Positions 1-5,681 of a stretch of DNA of 15,652 nt are shown in pieces. This DNA is from Candidatus Bathyarchaeota archaeon (GTDB lineage: Archaea; Thermoproteota; Bathyarchaeia; Bathyarchaeales; Bathycorpusculaceae). The stretch spans positions 1 to 15,652 of the forward strand of contig DAOUTL010000015.1 of the NCBI GenBank assembly GCA_030626685.1. Reading direction: 5' to 3'. The notes beneath the pieces are model-generated. The model worked only from the letters and a program-made list of their open reading frames with translations. It did not search any database and was not told the origin of the DNA. Positions within the stretch are counted from its first letter, which is position 1, and every line of letters begins with the position of its first letter. The position numbers and the translations under genes were made by a program.

Positions 1-295
1 TTGGAAGGATGTCTTTTAGGATTTGTTCGAGTTGGAATTCGCCGTATTCTGCTCGGCCTCGGGTTACTTTGAAGAGGTTTTCTAGGCTTTGGGTTGCGTT
101 TTGGATGTCGCTGGCTCTTTGTTTTATTGCGCCGATGTCTTTGTCTATTCCGAGTTCTTTCCAGCATGTGGCTATTGCGCCTTTAACGACTTCTTGGTCT
201 ACTGAGATTTTTCCGAGTTTGCCGGATAGTTGTATGAGGATGATTAGTATGGCGAGGACGAGGAGAAGCACTAAGGCAATCAGAATTTCAACCAT
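1..295 (-). CDS. rmuC: RmuC-family protein, N-terminal part (cut by window edge)
   Basis: This is the first 98 codons of a minus-strand gene that runs off the left edge. The start is the ATG at 295-293. Residues 1-22 or so form one hydrophobic membrane segment rich in Leu, Ile and Val. A helical stretch follows, with LSGKLGKISVDQEV and then the conserved RmuC entry motif RAEYGEFQLEQILKDILP at the end of the visible part. RmuC proteins are membrane-anchored, coiled-coil proteins with a nuclease-like core. In bacteria they limit inversions at short inverted repeats and are linked to DNA recombination and defence. The family is normally about 350-450 residues, so roughly three quarters lies outside the window. 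No strong Shine-Dalgarno sequence precedes the ATG, and an AT-rich box lies about 25 nt upstream, so the mRNA may be leaderless. It is transcribed divergently from the 523-1635 gene. The family call is fairly secure from the FQLE motif combined with the N-terminal anchor. Confidence 0.82.
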   Translation of the reverse strand, partial: MVEILIALVLLLVLAILIILIQLSGKLGKISVDQEVVKGAIATCWKELGIDKDIGAIKQRASDIQNATQSLENLFKVTRGRAEYGEFQLEQILKDILP

Positions 296-465
296 TATAG
301 TCACTTGGCGTAAAATTTAGTTCAAAACCATATTAACCATTATGAATTGGTAAGCAGTATTTTGGATGCAGATTCCGTATCAGATTTTGAAATGGAGATT
401 TCTCCCGCATAATCCCCCTTTTTCTGTTTCCTCTTCTTTTTATGGATGTGTGGTTTTGTGTTTAG

Positions 466-477
466 TTTTAAATATGG
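466..477 (+). promoter_or_regulatory. Probable archaeal TATA box for the 523-1635 gene
   Basis: The string TTTTAAATATGG lies in an otherwise T-rich, non-coding gap. Its centre is about 25 nt before roughly position 497, leaving a leader of about 25 nt that carries the GGAGGT ribosome binding site. The spacing fits an archaeal TBP/TFB promoter. No operator-like repeat is evident around it. Confidence 0.5.
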
Positions 478-509
478 AGTGGTTAGATAGTGATTTTGTT
501 TGGAAGGCA

Positions 510-515
510 GGAGGT
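510..515 (+). promoter_or_regulatory. Ribosome binding site that sets the start of the 523-1635 gene
   Basis: GGAGGT is a full match to the archaeal anti-Shine-Dalgarno core. It lies 7 nt before ATG 523 and 4 nt before an adjacent in-frame GTG at 520. It lies downstream of the GTG at 490 that begins the longest open frame, so translation from 490 is unlikely. Confidence 0.75.
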
Positions 516-522
516 CTATGTG

Positions 523-1635
523 ATGGTTGTTGAGGCTACTGATTCATTTGTAAGGGTTTGTGAGAAATTGGATGAGTTGAGGTTTAAAGGCACTGTTAAT
601 TGGGATCCTCTCGGAAGGAATATTTTTGGAAATCCTCGTTTAAAGGCTTCAACTCGTTTGTTACTCTTCTGGCTTTGCAGCATCATCGACCAATTCTACG
701 GTTATGTTACCATATGGACAACCGGAGAAAAGGCGATGTTAAAACTGTTAGAAGGCCACCCGCGAACGTTTTCTGCGGTTAGACAGAAAATAAGAAACAT
801 TAGGAGAGATGGTAAGGGGAATGTCATGGGAGATATTTTTACTAATGGTGAAAAATTTGCCTTAGTAAGAGACGATTACAGGCGAATCAGAAATACCTTC
901 GAATTCTTAACCCAGTATGGGGGACCTGACGTAGGTTTAGATGTAAAATTTGTTAAAGTTTTAGGCGAGCTCATATTCGGATGTTATGGGAAAAACGGTG
1001 TTTTCAAAATGGCTTATTTCCTTGACGGTTGGATGTTCAGTCATATCCCCGTTCTAACAGATCCCTCACCAGCTGAGCTGCAGAGATTTCGAGACAAACC
1101 ACGGAAAAGATTATGGATGTTTATGATGCTTTTGAGAAGGGATCCAGCGGTGCTAAATTTACTCAAGGAAGCTCTTATCGAGGTTTACGGTGGAGAGAGC
1201 GGCAGCGTTCTCTTTGATACGTGGAGTGCACAAAACAAGTTTGATCCTAAGGAAATTGAGTTGCCCGGAGATATGTGGAATCAACGATTGTTCAAGGCGT
1301 TGCTGAGCGAACTTCCAGCGTTCTTTAAGCTAAAGCCTAAGGAAACAGCGAGGGAATTGGCGTTAAAATATGATGTCTCGCCATCTGTTTTTGATGTAAC
1401 ATTTGAGCTGGGAGCCAACAAATGTAGGTTTATGGAATGCAGTTTGTGTCCCTTCGGCGATAATGCCCTGTGTCATAAAGGAAAGGAAAATTTTTGTTCG
1501 ATTGTTGATTGGCTCTTTCCCTACTATGTAAAAGATGATTACGGGAAAATATGTAGCCCAGAAAATTGTCCAATTGGTAAAGATTTGGGCAAGGGTATGT
1601 GCACTCGCCAAATTGATAGAGAGATAACTCATTGA
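523..1635 (+). CDS. Unrecognised protein with an HhH-GPD glycosylase-like Fe-S C-terminus
   Basis: The product is about 370 residues from ATG 523; the open frame extends back to GTG 490 without a ribosome site. I do not recognise the full-length family. Near the C-terminus the cysteines are spaced C301-x4-C306-x2-C309-x7-C317, with the local string CSLCPFG. This resembles the 4Fe-4S loop of endonuclease III/MutY (C-x6-C-x2-C-x5-C, often with CxxCP). An Asp (D250, in LPGDMWNQRL) lies 51 residues before the first Cys; E. coli endonuclease III has its catalytic Asp138 49 residues before Cys187. A glycine-rich stretch about 20 residues before D250 could be a degenerate helix-hairpin-helix, but no Lys sits where bifunctional glycosylases have one. 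Four further cysteines follow (C325, C344, C349, C360), possibly a second metal site. The first 240 residues are helical and unassigned. The next gene, 99 nt downstream on the same strand, encodes a YaaA/DUF6884-like protein. The gene itself is secure; the glycosylase relationship is a weak structural inference. Confidence 0.8.
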   Translation: MVVEATDSFVRVCEKLDELRFKGTVNWDPLGRNIFGNPRLKASTRLLLFWLCSIIDQFYGYVTIWTTGEKAMLKLLEGHPRTFSAVRQKIRNIRRDGKGNVMGDIFTNGEKFALVRDDYRRIRNTFEFLTQYGGPDVGLDVKFVKVLGELIFGCYGKNGVFKMAYFLDGWMFSHIPVLTDPSPAELQRFRDKPRKRLWMFMMLLRRDPAVLNLLKEALIEVYGGESGSVLFDTWSAQNKFDPKEIELPGDMWNQRLFKALLSELPAFFKLKPKETARELALKYDVSPSVFDVTFELGANKCRFMECSLCPFGDNALCHKGKENFCSIVDWLFPYYVKDDYGKICSPENCPIGKDLGKGMCTRQIDREITH

Positions 1636-1718
1636 CCCATTTGGAAAATTCAAAAAAATAGAGAGAAATGCTGGCAGATGTATCGAAAAGTTGATTTTCG
1701 TTTTGCTCTTACTTTTAT

Positions 1719-1724
1719 GGGAGG
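1719..1724 (+). promoter_or_regulatory. Ribosome binding site for the YaaA/DUF6884-like gene
   Basis: GGGAGG lies 10 nt before ATG 1735 and supports that start. Confidence 0.6.
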
Positions 1725-1734
1725 ATAGGGATTA

Positions 1735-2469
1735 ATGGAAGAAAGGCAAGTTTTGTGTTTTATTCCTTGTTGTAAGAGTAAATTTGCATTAGGAAAAATT
1801 GTCGGTGGAGGGAGGGTTTTAACGGAAAATGACCTACCGAATACGTGGAATTTGCTTCGAAAGGGGAGAGATGGGATGCATATAATGGCTGACGAAATGA
1901 GGGACATTTACATTAATCTTAATTCTCCGCGAACTTCAGCGATTTATCTTTACACTGGGGCTATGTATCGCCAATTTCACAACTTGAACAGTATTTTGAA
2001 AGGAATGAAGGAAGGTCGTTTGAGATTATTCATTATTTCCGCATGGTATGGATTGGTTGATGCGTTTGAACCTCTACATGCGTATGAAGCAAAAATGCAG
2101 GGAAAGGTTGCGAAGCACTGGAGAAATTTTAAGTTGGAGGAAATAATTTGCGATCTTTTGTTAACTTTAAACTCCTCCAACGTAGTTGGATTTTTTGCTG
2201 GTGAGAAATATTGGTATGGTCCAGGGGCAAAGTATAGATATTTTTTCACGGAAGGTTTAAAAAGGGCTCTCAGGAGGGGTTTAACGACGCGGATTAGCGG
2301 CTGCTTTTACCGAGCATCCGGTTTGGGAGCTATAGCTATTCTGAGCGCTCTTGGCCGAACATTGATTGATTTTGTAGAATCCGATTTCAGTGAAGATTTC
2401 GTTTTAGGTGTTGAAAGAAATCGAAGAATCAACGGAAACATAATAGTTGGTTTCGAGAGAATTCAATAG
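1735..2469 (+). CDS. YaaA/DUF6884-like protein
   Basis: A 244-residue protein with the layout of the DUF6884/YaaA-like superfamily. A short strand ends in a Cys/Lys/Ser motif (FIPCCKSK, residues 9-16). LYTGAMYRQF follows at 72-81, then the family signature ISAWYGLVDA at 101-110 and LHAYE at 114-118. That is the 'strand, S-A-x-Y-G-L, then P-x-x-x-Y' arrangement of these proteins. YaaA of E. coli binds DNA and protects against peroxide damage. DUF6884 proteins are common in phages, mobile elements and defence regions, and their reaction is unknown to me. The C-terminal 60 residues contain a small hydrophobic patch around 200-215 but no clear transmembrane helix. It follows the Fe-S glycosylase-like gene on the same strand with a 99-nt gap and ends 45 nt before the stop of the convergent HEPN gene. 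Family membership is likely; the function is unknown. Confidence 0.72.
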   Translation: MEERQVLCFIPCCKSKFALGKIVGGGRVLTENDLPNTWNLLRKGRDGMHIMADEMRDIYINLNSPRTSAIYLYTGAMYRQFHNLNSILKGMKEGRLRLFIISAWYGLVDAFEPLHAYEAKMQGKVAKHWRNFKLEEIICDLLLTLNSSNVVGFFAGEKYWYGPGAKYRYFFTEGLKRALRRGLTTRISGCFYRASGLGAIAILSALGRTLIDFVESDFSEDFVLGVERNRRINGNIIVGFERIQ

Positions 2470-2514
2470 AGCATCAATGATCGTGGACGTAGCTCTAAGC
2501 TGTGCATGCTATGT

Positions 2515-3330
2515 TTAGGTTCGTTGTCTGGTTTTTCCTCTTCTCCTGAGCCACTCTCGCAGAAAGTTGACGGCTGATTGGGTGGTGTAAAATTTCCTAA
2601 TATTCAGGGTGCGACAGTGCATAAGTGGATTTCTTCCATAATTTGCAAAAATCTTCAGGTTAGTCTCGACATCGCCTAATTCTTCCTCGTTAGCCGCGAA
2701 AATTTTTCGGTATCTTTTTATGATTTGTATATAATCCGTTAGATCAGCGTAATTTATCAATTCTTCTTCCGGTTCAATTCCCCACTTAATATCGGTAGCC
2801 TCTCTTTCTCTCCATTTATTAACTATTGCTGGTAGCTCGTTATTCAGCCTTTTTATAAAGCCCTTCCCAATTATGTCTTTTATAAAGTTTCGTAGTTCCT
2901 GTTCAAAAGAGCTTATTAAAAGGTAGAATCTTCCCAGGTCTTCAGCGTTAACAACTTGCTCTAAGGAAGGAGTTGGTGGTTGCATTATCGTTGTTGGTCT
3001 TATGCTAGCCTCATCCACCAGTTTCATATGAAGCCTCAGCTGCCCTCCTTTCCCACTCATCACACATTCGATCTGTTCATCGGGAAGCAGATGTTTAGGC
3101 AAAATATTTTTTAATGCGTTTACATGGGCGGCGACTCCCGCAGATGATCCCAAAATGCCCTCTTTTGAAATTATGGCTCGACCGAGCCAACTCAAACGTT
3201 GACCGTAGTTTTTTATATCTTCAGCCGGAATTGAGACGACTTCGCCAGCTCTTACACGGTTCAAGATGGATTCTAAACCGCCAACTCTTGCGAAAATCCT
3301 CGTCCAGGCTTTGTTATATTTTGAGGACAT
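2515..3330 (-). CDS. HEPN-domain protein (Swt1-like HEPN, putative RNase)
   Basis: The product is 271 residues. Residues about 130-262 form a helical HEPN domain. The first helix carries QELRNFIKDIIG (144-155), a middle helix has YADLTDYIQIIKRY (194-207), and the catalytic motif RNxxxH appears as RNPLMH at 233-238. In HEPN RNases this Arg and His sit at the dimer interface and cleave RNA; such domains act in toxin-antitoxin, abortive-infection and CRISPR effectors. The DLTDYIQII helix before the motif is typical of the Swt1-type subgroup. Residues 1-115 form a separate unassigned domain, joined by a Pro/Thr-rich linker (about 111-122). No antitoxin-like MNT nucleotidyltransferase gene is adjacent, so this is not an evident HEPN-MNT pair. 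The ATG has only a weak TTAGGAA upstream, and an AT-rich palindrome 16-27 nt before it suggests leaderless transcription. The gene is convergent with the DUF6884-like gene. The HEPN call is strong; ribonuclease activity is inferred. Confidence 0.78.
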   Translation of the reverse strand: MSSKYNKAWTRIFARVGGLESILNRVRAGEVVSIPAEDIKNYGQRLSWLGRAIISKEGILGSSAGVAAHVNALKNILPKHLLPDEQIECVMSGKGGQLRLHMKLVDEASIRPTTIMQPPTPSLEQVVNAEDLGRFYLLISSFEQELRNFIKDIIGKGFIKRLNNELPAIVNKWREREATDIKWGIEPEEELINYADLTDYIQIIKRYRKIFAANEEELGDVETNLKIFANYGRNPLMHCRTLNIRKFYTTQSAVNFLREWLRRRGKTRQRT

Positions 3331-3345
3331 TTCCTAAAACCAGCC

Positions 3346-3357
3346 AATAAATTTATT
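3346..3357 (-). promoter_or_regulatory. AT-rich palindrome, likely TATA element of the HEPN gene
   Basis: AATAAATTTATT is a perfect 12-bp palindrome centred about 22 nt before the HEPN start codon. That is the distance expected between a TATA box and the first base of a leaderless archaeal transcript. As a palindrome it could also bind a dimeric regulator; the sequence cannot separate the two. Confidence 0.4.
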
Positions 3358-3500
3358 AACAATTCCACAATTAAATTTAGTACTCCTATCTTTAAACTCT
3401 TACCGGTCAATTTCAAGAATTCATGCTACTTTGTCTATATCAGCTCGTACATTGGCATTAAATAAACACGCTTAAGGATTATGCTCACGGCTTTCCAAGT

Positions 3501-3532
3501 AGAGTCTAAGATTCAGAGTCTAAGCTTGAATC
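3501..3532. repeat. Short direct repeat overlapping a small inverted repeat
   Basis: AGAGTCTAAG occurs at 3501-3510 and again at 3515-3524. GATTCA (3510-3515) and TGAATC (3527-3532) form a 6-bp inverted repeat around the second copy. The cluster is too short to assign to an element end and could be replication slippage. Confidence 0.4.
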
Positions 3533-3586
3533 GGCATCCTCTTCAGTATGTTTGTTACCTAGCTCATTTTAAAGAACAGAAATCTA

Positions 3587-4119
3587 TTATTCTGTAAATG
3601 TTAGGTCGAATTCAAGCACATAAGGACATAGAATTGGATAGTGTATGATTTTTTGATCCTTTTTGTGTTTGTAGTAGGCTACTATTTTTATGTGGTATTT
3701 TCCTATAGTTCCGTAGAGATCTTTTCCTGACATATTCTAGTCGACTCTCCTTTTTGAACTCATTAATAGCCACCACTATTTCTGTTTGCTCGGGGAGTAT
3801 GCTTTCTATGTCCTGATGACTGAGCTTTGGCGTGGCTTTTCTATTTCCCCTTTGAATATGGGAGTGAAAGTAGCCTACATGTTGAAGGTTTAAAAGCTTT
3901 GGCAAAATTTGCTGAACTCGCATTTCTCTTTTCCAACGTGGTTCCACTTCTGTTAACTTTCTCTTAGCTGTTTGGTAAGGTATAGCATACTCTACGACTA
4001 TTCGTTTCGAAGGCTGTAGCCAAGGAGGGTACCTAAGCACTCTTTCTTGTAAACCTCAATCGCTGAAAGGATCATGCCTACGAAGGCTTTGTCGTATAGA
4101 AAATATCCAATTGCAACAC
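3587..4119 (-). pseudogene. Frameshifted JAMM/MPN-domain metalloprotease (pseudogene)
   Basis: Fragments of one JAMM (JAB1/Mov34/MPN) protein lie in successive reading frames. One frame (about 4090-4010) reads MILSAIEVYKKECLGTLLG, holding the JAMM glutamate before the LLG turn, and then meets TAG at 4000-3998. A second frame (about 4007-3730) continues with RIVVEYAIPYQTAKRK and the metal site VGYFHSHIQRG, then TPKLSHQD, giving H-x-H-x12-S-x2-D. A third frame (about 3733-3587) completes the domain with GTIGKYHIKIVAYYKH and ends at TAA 3589-3587. Frames therefore change near 4005-4020 and near 3725-3735. A third shift near 4090 is possible, because LQLDIFYTTK in another frame looks like the natural N-terminus, with a GTG at 4119. 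Intact JAMM proteases cleave ubiquitin-like tags or process sulfur carriers. The catalytic residues survive although the frame does not, so decay is recent or the shifts are assembly errors. The longest single frame, a 142-residue stretch at 3612-4040, has a nonsensical C-terminus and should not be annotated as the product. Confidence 0.8.
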
Positions 4120-4135
4120 CAGTGTTACATTGTGG

Positions 4136-4330
4136 TTATTTTTTCGGCTTTATTCGTGGGCCAAGTCCACCATTGTGTGCACTTAAAATAAAGCTTAGTT
4201 TGTTTCCTTTGAAGTATTCTCTGAATTAGTTGCCACATTGACATTTGTGCATTTTTACTTTAAATATGCCGTATTTCCAGCTTTTGGTTTGTTTGGTGAC
4301 TTCTTTTTTGCATTTTGGGCATTTAGCCAT
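4136..4330 (-). pseudogene. Small zinc-ribbon protein interrupted by an in-frame TAA
   Basis: From ATG 4330 the frame reads MAKCPKCKKEVTK and KSWKYGIFKVKMHKCQCGN. It then hits TAA at codon 35 (4228-4226) and continues in the same frame with FREYFKGNKLSFILSAHNGG to a second TAA at 4138-4136. The two halves make one 64-residue zinc-ribbon protein with metal ligands C4, C7, C30 and C32. Small archaeal zinc-ribbon proteins with a CGxxFREY-like continuation are the natural comparison. A single CAA to TAA change would explain the break. Translation stopping at codon 35 would still leave all four cysteines, so a short 34-residue ribbon could be made. The Shine-Dalgarno site is weak (AAGGG, about 7 nt before ATG), and an AT-rich box (ATAAATAAT) about 35 nt upstream suggests its own promoter. 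It lies 88 nt beyond the stop of the RNase J-like gene on the same strand, just upstream of the JAMM relic. Confidence 0.75.
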
Positions 4331-4418
4331 CTTAATTCCCTTAGTATTTCGACCTTTGATTATTTATGATTTTTACTTTTTCTAGGATAAGCCGGACAGG
4401 TTTGATGTAAAATTTAAG

Positions 4419-5672
4419 TTATTTTGATAGAGCGTACATGTATTCTGGATAACGGGTGTGTATTGGTATAACTTCTTTAGGTTTGATTTTTTGAATTATT
4501 GGTTTAAGTTCGTATGGGTAGTAATGCCCTGATACTCTTATGTTGTATGGTTGTAGTCCGTAGAGGCTTAGCCATCTGGTCAGTCTTTCTATATCAAAAA
4601 TCGCTTCTTCATCGCTCGGTTCAGATATCATCAGGATTACTGGTGCTGTTACTAATTCATCACTGAGTGGTTCGAATTTTCTAAGAATTTCATCAAGTCG
4701 TGCAATGTCCGTTACCATGCAGTATCCGCTTAGTTCTTTTTTGACTTCGCCAATGGATATCCTGTTTAATATTGTGCTTTCCTTGACTGTATCTTCTAGG
4801 ACTACTGTTTTTTCCAGTACACATTTAATTTTGGGGGTCGCGGAGTAAAGAGCTTCTAAAATTTTTGCCAATCTTGGTGAGGCTAAAAGCAGTTTTTTCC
4901 TTCTAGTCTTGGCTACTGAAGCTATCAGCACAAGACTTTCTGCATCGAGTTGATGAATCGCTGTCAGTACTAGTTTCTCCTTTTCGAAGAGTCTATTTAT
5001 TGTTTCTTTGGCTTCATTGGGTCTTATTGGGGTTAGGGGTCTGCCTAGGTTTGTGCCTTCGATTATTAACTTGTCTATTTTTATGTCTGTGTTTTCTTCA
5101 AGATACTTGAAAATCGTTTCTTTATGGAGGATTTGGTTAACAGTTTTTATGCTGGTTAATCTTAAGTCTCCAGTGTAAAGAATTGTTTCGTCAGATCCGA
5201 AAAATATGAAAGCGTGCGCTGGGTATGCACTGTGTGAAACTGGAATTGCAATTACGTTATTCTTATCGGTTCTGTATTTTATTGTGTCTTCGGTTTTTAC
5301 AAAGAATCTTGGAGGTATGAATACTGGCCATGAAGGTGACATTCTCCATCCTTCTTCGAGGGCTTGATATATTCTGAGCGAGGGTAGTTTGACAACAGTT
5401 TCGCATGGTATATTGCTTAAAAGACCTAAATGGTCTAAATGAAAATGGGAAATATAAATGGTCTCTATGTTTTCGTAGGTAGCTACTGCTGGAATTATCC
5501 GAAGTTGTCGGAGTTCTGGTATACCGAGAGGTTGTATTAGCCTAGAATAAAATGCTTTGAAAACGGAGAATCTTATCCCCTGATCGAACAAAATTACCTT
5601 GTCTTTATCGGTTATTCTTACGCAGTTGCCTCCGATTTCTCGTTTTCCGCCTAAAATTTCTATTTGAACCAT
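4419..5672 (-). CDS. RNase J-like beta-CASP metallo-beta-lactamase protein
   Basis: This 417-residue protein has all the metal and active-site motifs of a metallo-beta-lactamase nuclease of the beta-CASP type. HFHLDH is at 76-81, the third-motif His at 147 or 153 (SHSAYPAH), and Asp169 sits in YTGD. The acidic motif A is at E205 (IIEGT), the motif B His at H383 (SGHYYPYE) and the motif C His at H405 (IPIHT). The order and the SGH...IPIHT ending match archaeal RNase J, and the length is close to that family's usual 420-450. RNase J is a 5'-3' exonuclease/endonuclease on RNA; some beta-CASP members act on DNA. It begins 9 nt after the helicase stop codon with a GAGAG purine run just before the ATG, so it is the last gene of the methylase/ATPase/helicase operon. 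That position suggests it is the effector or a processing nuclease of the system rather than the housekeeping RNase J, but this is inference. Confidence 0.88.
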   Translation of the reverse strand: MVQIEILGGKREIGGNCVRITDKDKVILFDQGIRFSVFKAFYSRLIQPLGIPELRQLRIIPAVATYENIETIYISHFHLDHLGLLSNIPCETVVKLPSLRIYQALEEGWRMSPSWPVFIPPRFFVKTEDTIKYRTDKNNVIAIPVSHSAYPAHAFIFFGSDETILYTGDLRLTSIKTVNQILHKETIFKYLEENTDIKIDKLIIEGTNLGRPLTPIRPNEAKETINRLFEKEKLVLTAIHQLDAESLVLIASVAKTRRKKLLLASPRLAKILEALYSATPKIKCVLEKTVVLEDTVKESTILNRISIGEVKKELSGYCMVTDIARLDEILRKFEPLSDELVTAPVILMISEPSDEEAIFDIERLTRWLSLYGLQPYNIRVSGHYYPYELKPIIQKIKPKEVIPIHTRYPEYMYALSK

Positions 5673-5681
5673 ACTTCTCTC

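Larger units (their letters stand above)
3331..3586. other. Non-coding gap between the HEPN gene and the JAMM pseudogene
   Basis: No open frame in this 256-nt stretch looks like a protein, and no tRNA or terminator is seen. It contains the HEPN promoter at its left end and a short repeat cluster at 3501-3532. It may include eroded sequence belonging to the decaying genes next to it. Confidence 0.5.

Noticed and set aside
9..320. Plus-strand open frame of 103 residues at the left edge
   Set aside because: It is antisense to the RmuC gene, which has a membrane anchor and a recognisable family motif. The plus-strand product is Ser/Arg-rich without any motif.
490..522. GTG 490 as start of the Fe-S protein gene
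   Set aside because: The GGAGGT ribosome site at 510-515 lies downstream of it, just before ATG 523.
3331..3586. CRISPR array, tRNA or mobile-element end in the gene-poor gap
   Set aside because: There are only two short repeat copies with a 4-nt spacer, no cloverleaf, and no transposase or long inverted repeats.
3612..4040. 142-residue minus-strand open frame taken as an intact gene
   Set aside because: Its first 10 residues and last 40 are out-of-frame readings of a JAMM gene whose true N- and C-terminal parts lie in other frames. It is recorded as a pseudogene instead.
4136..4330. Zinc-ribbon TAA read through as a recoded amino acid
   Set aside because: TAA is not a known selenocysteine or pyrrolysine codon. 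A simple nonsense mutation next to another dead gene is the economical explanation.
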